Below are positions 7,618 to 15,370 of a stretch of 22,996 nucleotides of DNA, piece by piece; position 1 is the first letter of the stretch; the number at the start of each line of letters is the position of its first letter. The notes beneath the pieces are model-generated. The model ran no database searches. It worked only from the letters and a program-made list of their open reading frames with translations, and had not been told where the DNA came from. Location: the NCBI GenBank assembly GCA_051744605.1, contig JBNJDE010000023.1, positions 1 to 22,996 on the forward strand, written 5' to 3'. The position numbers were made by a program, and so were the translations under genes. Source of the DNA: Halanaeroarchaeum sp051744605. Lineage in GTDB: Archaea; Halobacteriota; Halobacteria; Halobacteriales; Halobacteriaceae.

Positions 7618-8805
7618 ATGGCCCCAGTGATTCAAACTTTATTTGGAATGGCAGCCACGCTCGAACTCCTCGGAGCGGTCCTGCGGGCCGGATTCGACGA
7701 GACGCTCTCGTATCTGACCCTGCACGTGCTCACCTGCCTCGTGCCCGCGTTTTTCATCGCCGGCGGCATCTCGGCGGTGCTCTCCGATCGGATCGTCCTG
7801 CAGTACATGGGGCCGGAGGCGAAACGGACCCACGCCTACGGGCTGGCCTCGGTCTCCGGCATCGCGCTGGCGGTGTGTAGCTGTACGATCCTCCCGATGT
7901 TCGCGGGCCTGTACAAGAAGGGCGCGGGCATCGGGCCGGCGACCGCCTTCCTGTTCTCCGGTCCCGCCATCAACGTCCTCGCGATCGTGTTCACCGCGCG
8001 GGTCCTGGGCCTCCCGCTCGGCGCGGCCCGGGCGGTCTTCGCGGTCGGGATGGCGGTCGTCATCGGGCTCACGATGGCGGTACTGTTCGGCGGCAGGACC
8101 GCCGAGGAGGAGACCAGCGCGACGGCGATGACCGACGGTGGCGTCGTCACCGAGCCGAATCGCCCCCACTGGGCGACGGCCGCCTTCTTCGCGAGCATGG
8201 TTGCCATCCTGCTGGTCGCCGCTTCGGGCCAGCTCGGTCTGCCGACGAAGATCGCCGGGCTGACGCCGCTGTTCGCCGTGCTGGGGTACGTGCTGTGGAC
8301 GCAGTTCTCCCGGCCCGAGATCACCGAGTGGCTCCAGGAGACCTGGTTTTTCGTCAGGATCATCTTCCCCCTGTTGCTCGTCGGGACCTTCGTCATCGGA
8401 GTCATCGGGGCCGTCGCGGCGATCGCGCAGGGGCTGCATCCCCTCGAGACGGTAACCGCGGGCGGGCAGACCTTCGCTGCCCACCAGGTCGCGCCCGGAC
8501 TCCTGACGCGGGACGTCTTCGGGACGACGACGCTCCTCTCGACCGGCCTCGGCTCGGTCGTCGGCGGCATCCTCTACATGCCGACGTTGCTCGAGGTGCC
8601 CATCATCGGGTCGCTGTTCGGGTACACGTCGGGACTGATGGCAGAGGGGCCGGCACTCGCCCTGTTGCTAGCGGGGCCGTCGGTCTCCCTGCCGAACATG
8701 CTGGTCATCTGGAAGACGATCGGCGCGAAACGGACGATCGGCTACCTCGGCCTGGTCGTCGTCGGCGCGACGCTGGCCGGCCTGGCCTGGGGGGCGATCG
8801 CGTGA
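7618..8805 (+). CDS. ArsP/UPF0718 (DUF318) family permease
   Basis: A 395-residue membrane protein with about ten helices arranged as two related halves. The first half has the family motif CSCTILP (C87, C89) followed by AFLFSGPAINVLAI. The second has the corresponding EVPIIGSLFGY...LLLAGPSVSLPNMLVI. Characterised ArsP proteins export trivalent organoarsenicals, and other members are associated with metal or thiol resistance. A non-conserved loop around residues 165-180 separates the halves. I kept the first ATG at 7618, though the ATG at 7648 (MAATLELLG) is possible. It heads a cluster with a CxxC redox protein and an ArsR repressor, which supports a metalloid role. No signal peptide is apparent. 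The exact substrate is unknown. Confidence 0.85.
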   Translation: MAPVIQTLFGMAATLELLGAVLRAGFDETLSYLTLHVLTCLVPAFFIAGGISAVLSDRIVLQYMGPEAKRTHAYGLASVSGIALAVCSCTILPMFAGLYKKGAGIGPATAFLFSGPAINVLAIVFTARVLGLPLGAARAVFAVGMAVVIGLTMAVLFGGRTAEEETSATAMTDGGVVTEPNRPHWATAAFFASMVAILLVAASGQLGLPTKIAGLTPLFAVLGYVLWTQFSRPEITEWLQETWFFVRIIFPLLLVGTFVIGVIGAVAAIAQGLHPLETVTAGGQTFAAHQVAPGLLTRDVFGTTTLLSTGLGSVVGGILYMPTLLEVPIIGSLFGYTSGLMAEGPALALLLAGPSVSLPNMLVIWKTIGAKRTIGYLGLVVVGATLAGLAWGAIA

Positions 8806-8845
8806 GCAACCGCACTCCTCGAACACCACCCACTCAACACCACCC

Positions 8846-9085
8846 ATGAACGTAGAAATCCTCGGCCCGGGCTGCCCCCGGTGCCAGAAACTCGAACGGA
8901 ACGTCACGAAAGCCATCGAATCCCTCGATATCGGGCCCGACGCGGTCTCGAAGGTCGAAGACGACATGGAGATCATCGACCGCGGGGTCATGCACACGCC
9001 CGCGATCGCGGTCGACGGCGAGATCGTCGTGGAGGGCGAGGTTCCCTCCGTCGACCGGATCGAGGAGTTGCTCGCCTCGGCCTGA
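8846..9085 (+). CDS. Redox-active disulfide protein (thioredoxin-like, TM0996/MTH895 type)
   Basis: A 79-residue thioredoxin-fold protein lacking the extra N-terminal part of ordinary thioredoxins. The active site is CPRC (C10, C13) directly after the first strand, NVEILGPGCPRC. The fold's cis-proline strand is seen as HTPAIAVDGEIVVEGE, and the last helix is SVDRIEELLASA. Such proteins are frequently encoded beside DUF318 permeases and ArsR regulators, and probably act as cytoplasmic thiol-disulfide partners or metalloid handlers. The gene starts 40 bases after the permease stop without an obvious Shine-Dalgarno sequence, so it is most simply co-transcribed. Fold and family are clear; the reaction partner is not. 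Confidence 0.85.
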   Translation: MNVEILGPGCPRCQKLERNVTKAIESLDIGPDAVSKVEDDMEIIDRGVMHTPAIAVDGEIVVEGEVPSVDRIEELLASA

Positions 9086-9124
9086 GTGGCGGGACTCATA
9101 ACCCTCGACCGCCTATCTACGGCT

Positions 9125-9457
9125 ATGTCCCAGGAACCCGACCGGTTCCGCGTCGACGCCGAGACGATGGCGCGACTGCAGTCCGCCGTCGAGACGGACG
9201 TCGACGAGCGGGTCACGGTCTGTAAAGCCCTGGCCGACGAACGGCGGATGCAGATCCTGCGACTCCTCGATACGACCGAACTCTGCGTCTGTGATCTGGT
9301 CGAGATCTTCGACGTGGAGTACTCCAAGCTCTCCTATCACCTCAAACAGCTCCGCGACGCCGGTCTCGTCTCGACGGATCGGGAGGGGAACTACGTCACC
9401 TACCACCTGACCGAGGTGGGAAGGGAGACCCTGGACGGCCTGGCCGACGTCGGGTGA
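9125..9457 (+). CDS. arsR: ArsR/SmtB-family metalloid-responsive repressor
   Basis: A 110-residue winged-helix repressor. It carries the As(III)/Sb(III) sensing box ELCVCDL (C54, C56) at the start of the recognition-helix region, followed by YSKLSYHLKQLRDAGLV and the wing TDREGNYVTYHL. The third cysteine of the E. coli site (ELCVCDLC) is replaced by V; C33 (TVCKALADE) might act instead, although two cysteines can suffice in ArsR proteins. I chose ATG 9125 because CATAAC lies about 25 bases upstream, compatible with a leaderless transcript; a GTG at 9086, directly after the redox-protein stop, would add 13 residues. It probably regulates the permease cluster, and perhaps the stress-protein gene, by release from DNA on metalloid binding. 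Confidence 0.9.
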   Translation: MSQEPDRFRVDAETMARLQSAVETDVDERVTVCKALADERRMQILRLLDTTELCVCDLVEIFDVEYSKLSYHLKQLRDAGLVSTDREGNYVTYHLTEVGRETLDGLADVG

Positions 9458-9530
9458 CGGTTCGGTACAGGGCTTCGGTCGGGCCGCTCGCCTCGCACCC
9501 GCTCGTGGGACGGCCGATATCGGAGCAACT

Positions 9531-9550
9531 GTTTCAAATAATATTATAAC
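9531..9550 (+). promoter_or_regulatory. Promoter of the universal stress protein gene
   Basis: GTTTCAAATAATATTATAAC holds an AT-rich TATA core about 45 bases upstream of the GTG start. Predicted initiation near 9566 leaves a short leader with a GGTGACC Shine-Dalgarno sequence. The left part, GTTTCAA then TAATA, repeats the minus-strand reading of 7587-7608, so the same repressor may bind both. Confidence 0.5.
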
Positions 9551-9584
9551 GGCTCCCCGCAATGGTCCACGTAGGTGACCATCC

Positions 9585-10025
9585 GTGTCAGAACCCATCC
9601 TCGTTCCGACGGACGGTGGCGAGTGCGCACTCGACGCGACCCGGCGAGCGATCGCCATCGCGGAGAAATTCGGCTCCGACGTGGAGGTGCTCTACGTCGT
9701 CGACCAGACCTACGGCACGATTAGCGAGTGGGACGTGGTCGTCGAACGGCAGGAAGCGGAGGGCGAACGCGCCCTCGACGAGGCCGCGGAGATCGCCCGC
9801 TCGCGTGGTATCCCGGTCGAACGGAGTCTCCGCCGTGGCGTTCCCAGCGAGGAGATCCTGACCGTCGCCGAACAGTCCGACGTCGAGTACATCGTGATGG
9901 GAACCTGTGGGCGATCGGGGTTCGATCGACTGCGAAATCCCGGCAGCACCGCCGAGCGCGTCATCCGCGGCGCGACGGTGCCGGTCGTGGTGGTGCCGCC
10001 CGACGCCCCGGGCGACGTGGACTGA
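9585..10025 (+). CDS. Universal stress protein (UspA family)
   Basis: A 146-residue single-domain cytoplasmic Usp. It starts with EPILVPTDGGECAL, the Usp first strand with its conserved aspartate. It ends with the nucleotide-binding stretch MGTCGRSGFDRL, then GSTAERVIRGATVPVVVVPP, fitting the ATP-binding G-x2-G-x9-G-[ST] pattern. The start is GTG, supported by GGTGACC upstream and by the family N-terminus beginning immediately. It follows arsR by 127 bases and has its own promoter. Usps are numerous in haloarchaea with varied stress roles; a link to metalloid stress here rests only on position and promoter similarity. Confidence 0.9.
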   Translation: MSEPILVPTDGGECALDATRRAIAIAEKFGSDVEVLYVVDQTYGTISEWDVVVERQEAEGERALDEAAEIARSRGIPVERSLRRGVPSEEILTVAEQSDVEYIVMGTCGRSGFDRLRNPGSTAERVIRGATVPVVVVPPDAPGDVD

Positions 10026-10126
10026 GCGGAGCGATTGACACGGGCCCTCGGCGGGCCGGCTGCGCGTTCAGGACCCAGCACTCGAGCGAACGATGACGTC
10101 CCCACCCACGGTGTCCCCACTCGTGT

Positions 10127-10603
10127 TCAACCGGCCAGAATCGACCGCGTCCGGGCGTGACGGTAGGTGAACAGTCCCGCAAGTCCGAGGTAGACGAACG
10201 GCGTGAACAGCGCCAGCGACGGGGCGAGCGCGAACTCGAGATCGTCGTATATCAGCGTCTGCTCATCGACCGACACGAAGCGGTGGGTGTGCTCCCAGGT
10301 CTCGAACGGGCCGCCGTCCATCGTATCGCGGAAGACGGCGCGGTCGTCATCTCGCTCTCGGAGCGTTATCTCGGAGGTCCAGCCGGGCCCCGGCAGCACG
10401 CCCAGCGGACGGACGCGCATCTCGATGGTCGTTCCGACGGTCAGCGTCTCCGGGTTCCGGGTACCGTCCGGCCCCACGATCGAATCGATCTCGAGCCCCG
10501 ACGACGGCGGGGTCAGAGCACGAAGCCCGTCGATGGTGGAGTGGAACGCCCAGACCGCCTCGAGTGGGGCGTCGACGACCGTCGTGCGCTGAAATGTCGG
10601 CAT
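10127..10603 (-). CDS. SRPBCC (START/Bet v1-like) family protein
   Basis: A 158-residue ligand-binding-fold protein. It opens with FQRTTVVDAPLEAVWAFH, typical of SRPBCC proteins, and has alternating beta strands (TIEMRVRPLG, WTSEITLRERDDDRAVFRD, FETWEHTHRFVSVDEQTLI) before a C-terminal helix ending HARTRSIL. The start at 10603 is supported by GGGGGTGAT immediately upstream, a good match to the 16S anti-Shine-Dalgarno. No catalytic residues can be named. It is divergent from the MFS gene, with a 106-base shared promoter gap. Haloarchaeal members resemble the cell-division-inhibitor-like or cyclase-like group, but the ligand is unknown. Confidence 0.85.
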   Translation of the reverse strand: MPTFQRTTVVDAPLEAVWAFHSTIDGLRALTPPSSGLEIDSIVGPDGTRNPETLTVGTTIEMRVRPLGVLPGPGWTSEITLRERDDDRAVFRDTMDGGPFETWEHTHRFVSVDEQTLIYDDLEFALAPSLALFTPFVYLGLAGLFTYRHARTRSILAG

Positions 10604-10677
10604 ATCACCCCCTTCGGTCCGACGGTTCGTAGCCGTTGTGCCGGGCGGCCGCGGTCGACGACGGCCGATTGACGAAG

Positions 10678-10687
10678 GGTTAAATCC
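10678..10687 (+). promoter_or_regulatory. TATA/BRE of the MFS transporter gene
   Basis: GACGAAGGGTTAAATCC spans a haloarchaeal BRE and TATA. The TATA centre is about 28 bases upstream of the ATG, so the transcript is expected to be leaderless. Confidence 0.65.
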
Positions 10688-10709
10688 ACGACTCGAATAC
10701 GGTCGGTAG

Positions 10710-12035
10710 ATGCCCGACGAGGTCACGGACGGCTGGAGTGGCCCGCCGGTCGAGAACCGCCGGCGCGCGCTCGCCGTCGTGTTCGCCATCGTCTTCGTCG
10801 ATCTACTGGGTTTCGGGATCCTCATCCCCATCGTCCCGCTGTACGCGGAAGCCTTCGGGGCCTCCGAGTTCGTCGTGGGAGTGTTGATCGCGGCCTACTC
10901 GATGACCCAGTTCCTCTTCGCGCCGATCCTGGGACGCCTCTCCGACGCGCGAGGGCGCCGACCCATCCTCTTGCTCTCGCTGTTCGGAAGCGTCGTCGCC
11001 TGGACGCTGTTCGGCCTCGCCCAGGGGTTGGTCGTCCTGTTCGCCGCACGACTGCTCGCGGGCGCGATGGGCGGGAACATCGCCACCGCTCACGCGTACG
11101 TGGCCGACGTGATGCCACCCGAAGACCGGGCGAAAGGGCTCGGACTCGTCGGTGCGGCCTTCGGCCTCGGGTTCGTGTTCGGCCCGGCGCTCGGGGGCGT
11201 GTTCTCCGCGGACGCGACGGTCGCCACGGTCAGAGGGATGGTTCCGGCGATCGTCCCCATCACCCAGTTCACGCTCCCGAGTTTCGTCGCCGCGGCCATC
11301 AGCCTCCTCAACCTGCTCGCGGCGGCGGTCGTCCTCCCCGAGACGAACAGGGGCGGAGGTCCCGCCACCGATCGGTCCCGGATGAACCGACTGGTGGGTG
11401 CGCTCGAGAACCCGTCGCTTCGCGGCCTCGTCGTCGCCTTCTTCCTCTTCTCCTTTGCGTTCTCGGCCATGGAGAGCATGTTCGTGCTCTTCACGCGGGA
11501 CGTCTTCGGGTACGGCCCGTCGATGAACGGGTACATCCTCGCGTACCTGGGCGTCGTCATCGCGGTGGTCCAGGGCGGTCTCGTCGGCCGGTTGGCCGGC
11601 CGGTTCGGCGAGCGAACGCTCGCCATCGTCGGGGTGGGGATCGAACTGGTCACGCTCACGCTGTTGCCCTTCAGCGGAGTGATCGGGAGGCTCGTGCCCG
11701 AGATCAGTCCCCTCGGGGCCGTCGGGCCGACGATCTCGGGAGCGCTCCTGACGTTGCTGGTCGTGTTGACGGGGCTCTCCGTCGGCAACGGCTTCGCCAA
11801 CGTCTCGCTCAACACGCTGGTCTCGCGGAGCGCCGCCGAAGACGAACAGGGCGGGGCATTCGGCCTGACCCAGTCGGCAGGGAGCATCGCCCGGGCCGCC
11901 GGTCCGGTCCTCGCCGGTCTCCTCTACACCACCGTCGCTTTCTGGGCGCCCTTCGTTGTCGGTGGCCTCCTCATGATCCCGATACTCGTCGTGCTCGTCC
12001 GATACGTCGGGGTCGCCGACCCCCGTTCAGCCTGA
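10710..12035 (+). CDS. Major facilitator superfamily drug/metabolite exporter
   Basis: A 441-residue MFS transporter of the 12-helix TetA-like drug:proton antiporter group. Helix 1 is FVDLLGFGILIPIVPLYAE. The loop 2-3 signature is GRLSDARGRRPILL (the GxLaDrxGrkp motif). Motif C-like glycines occur in AAFGLGFVFGPALGG in helix 5. The C-terminal half repeats the pattern with GRLAGRFGERTL. A longer periplasmic-type insertion lies around residues 170-185 between helices 5 and 6. The start is supported by a leaderless promoter. Substrate cannot be told from sequence; antiporters of this type export hydrophobic compounds. No arsenic-specific feature is visible. Confidence 0.9.
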   Translation: MPDEVTDGWSGPPVENRRRALAVVFAIVFVDLLGFGILIPIVPLYAEAFGASEFVVGVLIAAYSMTQFLFAPILGRLSDARGRRPILLLSLFGSVVAWTLFGLAQGLVVLFAARLLAGAMGGNIATAHAYVADVMPPEDRAKGLGLVGAAFGLGFVFGPALGGVFSADATVATVRGMVPAIVPITQFTLPSFVAAAISLLNLLAAAVVLPETNRGGGPATDRSRMNRLVGALENPSLRGLVVAFFLFSFAFSAMESMFVLFTRDVFGYGPSMNGYILAYLGVVIAVVQGGLVGRLAGRFGERTLAIVGVGIELVTLTLLPFSGVIGRLVPEISPLGAVGPTISGALLTLLVVLTGLSVGNGFANVSLNTLVSRSAAEDEQGGAFGLTQSAGSIARAAGPVLAGLLYTTVAFWAPFVVGGLLMIPILVVLVRYVGVADPRSA

Positions 12036-12212
12036 CCGCGCGCCCGAAAATCGCGCCGATATCGCCCGAAACCCGGTAGACGTTCGTCTGATTCCGCGTG
12101 GACAGTTGCCGGAAAATCGTGCGATGAACGGCCTAGTAGTAATAATATCACATAATAAAATGGACGGCCGAATACAATCACGTCGATAAATACGACATCT
12201 TCAAGCAAACCA

Positions 12213-12219
12213 TTATATA
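12213..12219 (+). promoter_or_regulatory. TATA box for the leader ORF and amt-glnK gene
   Basis: CATTATATAC, with centre near 12216. Initiation is predicted around 12241-12246, at or just before the ATG of the 23-codon leader ORF. The upstream 80 bases are AT-rich (AATAATATCACATAATAAAA around 12140-12160), unlike the flanking genes, and may contain regulator sites. Confidence 0.6.
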
Positions 12220-12245
12220 CGACAGGACTGTCCCGTCTTCCGTAG

Positions 12246-12317
12246 ATGTTCGAAACGAATGCAGTGGTGTTCGGAGAATTGAACGACAAACGTCCAGTTA
12301 GATCGGAGGGCGCCTGA
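12246..12317 (+). CDS. Possible 23-residue leader peptide overlapping the amt start
   Basis: ATG at 12246 opens a frame reading MFETNAVVFGEL then NDKRPVRSEGA, ending at TGA 12315-12317, which overlaps the amt ATG (TGATG). The ATG sits about 30 bases after the TATA centre, where a leaderless transcript would begin. The Shine-Dalgarno GGAGG for amt lies inside it at 12305-12309. It could be a translated, regulatory upstream ORF or a chance frame in the 5' leader. No similarity is recognised. Confidence 0.35.
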   Translation: MFETNAVVFGELNDKRPVRSEGA

Positions 12318-13984
12318 TGGTCGACGCCGCGACGCTCGCCGAGGGAATCAACCTGCTCTGGGTGCTGGTGGTGACCTTCCTCATCTTCTTCATGCACGCC
12401 GGGTTCGCGATGCTCGAGGCGGGCCAGGTGCGCGCGAAGAACGTCGCCAACCAGTTGACCAAGAACCTGCTCACGTGGAGCGTCGGCGTCCTCGTGTTCT
12501 TCGGGGTCGGGGCGGCCGTCTCGACCATCGTGGGCGGCCTCACCGGTCCCGCCAGCTACGACGTCCTCGGGGCGTTCACGAGCGTCCTGTCCCCCGACGG
12601 CGCGAACGCCTGGGTTAGCTGGCTGTTCGGTGCGGTCTTCGCGATGACCGCCGCCACCATCGTCTCGGGAGCCGTGGCCGGTCGGACTCGTCTGCGCGCC
12701 TACGTGGCCTACACCGTCGTGCTCGCCGCAGTCATCTACCCGGTCGTGGTCGGCTTGACCTGGTCGGGCGGTCTCCTCGCCCAGCTCGGCTTCCACGACT
12801 TCGCGGGCGGCATGATCGTCCACGGGATGGGCGGCATCGCCGGCCTGACCGCCGCGGCGGTCGTCGGGCCACGGATGGACCGGTTCAACGACGATGGGAC
12901 CGCGAACGTCATCCCGGGCCACTCCATCACGTTCGCCGTCCTGGGAACTCTCATCCTGGCGTTCGGGTGGTACGGCTTCAACGTCGGCACCGCCGCCACG
13001 GTCTTTGCAGCGGAGGGCGAGACCATCGCGCTCGGGTCGTTCGCGACCGTCGGTCGGGTGGCACTGGCGACGACGCTCGGTATGGCCACCGGCGCGGTCG
13101 GTGCGGGGACGGTGACCCTCATCCGGACCGGGAAGGTCGACACCCTGGCCGTCGCGAACGGCCTGCTGGCGGGCCTGGTCGGCGTGACCGGCATCGCCGA
13201 CGCGGTCACCTGGCCCGGCGCCGTGGCCGTCGGGCTGCTGGCCGGCGGGCAGATGCCCCTCGTCTTCGAGTTCGTCGAGAAGCGCCTGCGCATCGACGAC
13301 GTGGTCGCCGTCTTCCCCGTCCACGGTTCGGCCGGGGTGCTCGGCGTGCTCGCCCTGCCGTTCGTCGCGGTGCCCGGCACCGGGGCCACCGTCTTCGGCC
13401 AGGTCGCCGGCGTGGTGATCATCGCCGGGTGGACCGTCCTGGCGACGGCGTTCGTCTTCGGCGTCTTCCGCCTCCTCGGCCAGGCCCGCGTCTCGCCCAA
13501 CCACGAGCGGGCGGGCCTCGACATGGCCGAACACGGCGTCGACACCTACCCCGAATTCGGTCGCGGCGACGGTCGGGTGGTCCAGACCGACGGCGGGGAC
13601 GTGCTCCGCCCGGACGGCGGCGTCGACCCCGAGGACGACGGCGGCGTCTCGATGGTGACCGCCATCATCCGTCCCGACCGCCTCGGCGCAGTCAAGGCCT
13701 CCCTCCAGGAGGTCGGCGCGCCGAGTCTCACCGTCACGCAGGTCAGCGGCCGGGGGAGCCAACCCGCGACCACCGGGCAGTGGCGTGGCGAGGAGTACGT
13801 CGTGGACCTCCACCAGAAGACCAAAATCGAGACCGTCGTCGCGGACGTCCCGGTCGACGACGTGGTCGAGGCCATCCGCGAGGCCGCCCACACCGGCGAA
13901 CCCGGCGACGGGAAGATATTCGTCCTCCCGGTCGAGGACGCGATCCAGATCCGGACCGACAAGCGGGGGAGCGAGGCGGTGTAA
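12317..13984 (+). CDS. Ammonium transporter fused to a PII (GlnK) signalling domain
   Basis: A 555-residue fusion. Residues 1 to about 415 form an Amt/MEP channel with about 11 helices: GFAMLEAGQVRAKN, DFAGGMIVHGMGG with the first pore histidine, FGWYGFNVGT, and DDVVAVFPVHGSAG with the second histidine. Residues about 416-443 are a Gly/Asp-rich linker. Residues about 444-555 are a complete PII domain: MVTAIIRPDRLGAVKASL, T-loop WRGEEYVVDL containing the usual Tyr, and B-loop HTGEPGDGKIFVLPV for ATP binding. Normally GlnK is a separate protein whose T-loop plugs the Amt pore when nitrogen is plentiful. Here the regulator is tethered on the cytoplasmic side. Translation starts at ATG 12317 with GGAGG seven bases upstream. 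Both domains look intact, so the fusion is probably functional. Confidence 0.92.
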   Translation: MVDAATLAEGINLLWVLVVTFLIFFMHAGFAMLEAGQVRAKNVANQLTKNLLTWSVGVLVFFGVGAAVSTIVGGLTGPASYDVLGAFTSVLSPDGANAWVSWLFGAVFAMTAATIVSGAVAGRTRLRAYVAYTVVLAAVIYPVVVGLTWSGGLLAQLGFHDFAGGMIVHGMGGIAGLTAAAVVGPRMDRFNDDGTANVIPGHSITFAVLGTLILAFGWYGFNVGTAATVFAAEGETIALGSFATVGRVALATTLGMATGAVGAGTVTLIRTGKVDTLAVANGLLAGLVGVTGIADAVTWPGAVAVGLLAGGQMPLVFEFVEKRLRIDDVVAVFPVHGSAGVLGVLALPFVAVPGTGATVFGQVAGVVIIAGWTVLATAFVFGVFRLLGQARVSPNHERAGLDMAEHGVDTYPEFGRGDGRVVQTDGGDVLRPDGGVDPEDDGGVSMVTAIIRPDRLGAVKASLQEVGAPSLTVTQVSGRGSQPATTGQWRGEEYVVDLHQKTKIETVVADVPVDDVVEAIREAAHTGEPGDGKIFVLPVEDAIQIRTDKRGSEAV

Positions 13985-14042
13985 GGCCCGCCTGCCATCG
14001 GCCGCTCCCGTCTCGACCCCTCCAGTCCACCGGTGTCGTCGA

Positions 14043-14047
14043 TTTTT
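14043..14047 (+). terminator. T-run after amt-glnK
   Basis: A TTTTT run about 60 bases after the stop, in the 194-base convergent gap before the TFB gene. Archaeal terminators are often simple T tracts; this one is short, and the rest of the gap holds nothing recognisable. Confidence 0.3.
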
Positions 14048-14178
14048 CGTCGGGATTCGACGCCCGCCCACGACTCGCGAACGAGCGCGTACCCGCTACG
14101 ACCGGGCTCTCGAAGGACAGCAGTCCGTCCTGAACGAGACGATTCGCTACACCAGGAAACCAGTCCGATAGATGGCGA

Positions 14179-15159
14179 CTACACGGCGGCGCAGGGCGCC
14201 TGTTCCATGTCCACGGCCTCGACGAGTTCCGGATAGCGTTTCCGGATGGTCACCTTGGTGACGTCGGTCACCTCGCTGACTTCCTCCTGGGTCACCTTCT
14301 CGTTGGTGAGGACGCCGGCGGCGTAGATGGCCGCCGCCACGAGGCTGGTGGGCTTCTTTCCGCTGTGGAGGCCGTCCTCCTTCGCCGCCTCGAGCAGCGT
14401 CCGGGCACAGCGCTCGACCTCCGTCGAGAGCCCCAGGTCGGAGATGAACCGGTCGATGTAGGTCCCGGGGTCGACCGGACGGATCTCCAGGCCCAGTTCG
14501 CGGTTCAGGTAGCGGTAGGTCCGCTGGAACTCCTTGACGCCGACGCGACAGACCCGTTCCATCTCGTCGGTGGTGCGTGGGACGTTCGCCTGTCGGGCGG
14601 CCGCATAGAGGGCCGCGGTCGAGACGCCCTCGATGGAGCGGCCCCGCACCAGGTCCTCGTCGAGTGCCCGCCGGAAGATGACGCTGGCCGTCTCTCTGAC
14701 GTGTCCGGGAAGGCCCAGTGCCGATCCCATCCGGGAGATCTCCTTGAGCGCCGGCTGGAGGGTGCGCGCCTTGCTGGGATTGGCCTTGGAGGTGTTGTCG
14801 AGGTGGCGGAGCCGGTGCATCTGTTTTCGTTTCCGCGAGGAGAGGACCCGCCCGTTGGTGTCGGTGTCCCGCCAGTCGATAGTCGTCGATAGCCCCTCGT
14901 CGTGCATCAACTTGGTCGTCGGTGGGCCGACACGACGTTTCTGTTCGCGTTCCTGGGCGTCGTAGGCCCGCCACTCGGGGCCGGGGTCGATGTGTCCCTC
15001 CTCGACGACGAGTCCACAGTCCGCACACACCGTCTCGCCTCGCTCCTCGTCGTGGGTGAGCGTCCCGGAACACTCGGGACACTGGCGAGCGGTTTCGTCC
15101 GTTTCGCGTTCGGATTCCGGCGATTCACGCTGCCGTAGAGTCTTGTAGGTAGTGTTCAT
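14179..15159 (-). CDS. tfb: Transcription initiation factor IIB (TFB)
   Basis: A 326-residue archaeal TFB, which bridges TBP at the TATA box and RNA polymerase. The N-terminal zinc ribbon is CPECSGT...CADCG (about residues 27-49). It is followed by the B-reader/linker EGHIDPGPEWRAYD and a Thr/Arg-rich segment, then two cyclin-fold repeats. Repeat one includes RSIEGVSTAALYAAAR; repeat two includes KKPTSLVAAAIYAAG and ends in the recognition helix TDVTKVTIRKRYPEL, which contacts BRE. Haloarchaea carry several TFB paralogues with different promoter sets. The gene is alone, convergent with amt-glnK and divergent from hemC. A TATA at 15238-15247 predicts a leader of about 57 bases. Confidence 0.95.
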   Translation of the reverse strand: MNTTYKTLRQRESPESERETDETARQCPECSGTLTHDEERGETVCADCGLVVEEGHIDPGPEWRAYDAQEREQKRRVGPPTTKLMHDEGLSTTIDWRDTDTNGRVLSSRKRKQMHRLRHLDNTSKANPSKARTLQPALKEISRMGSALGLPGHVRETASVIFRRALDEDLVRGRSIEGVSTAALYAAARQANVPRTTDEMERVCRVGVKEFQRTYRYLNRELGLEIRPVDPGTYIDRFISDLGLSTEVERCARTLLEAAKEDGLHSGKKPTSLVAAAIYAAGVLTNEKVTQEEVSEVTDVTKVTIRKRYPELVEAVDMEQAPCAAV

Positions 15160-15237
15160 GTGCCGTCTGGCCCGCGTTGGTGTCTGCCCGAGCGCTACCC
15201 CGCCGAATTCGATTACTTCGAGGTTTCTTCTCCACCA

Positions 15238-15247
15238 TTATATAAAC
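15238..15247 (-). promoter_or_regulatory. TATA box of the TFB gene
   Basis: On the minus strand it reads GTTTATATAA. Initiation is predicted near 15216, leaving about 57 bases of 5' leader. The motif is nearly symmetric, but on the plus strand it lies about 125 bases from hemC, where a separate GATTTTGC at 15341-15348 is better placed. Confidence 0.6.
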
Positions 15248-15370
15248 AGAACCACCATCGTTGGGGACGTCAACTGCTGTACGGCTCGACGACAGCTGTA
15301 CAATATCGGCCGCTGACAGACGGCCCGACGTGACGACAGGGATTTTGCAGTCCGGGCCCGAGGAGCGGCC

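Noticed and set aside
11924..14071. 715-codon minus-strand frame
   Set aside because: Antisense to amt-glnK, full of His/Asp/Gly low-complexity runs typical of a shadow frame in high-GC DNA.
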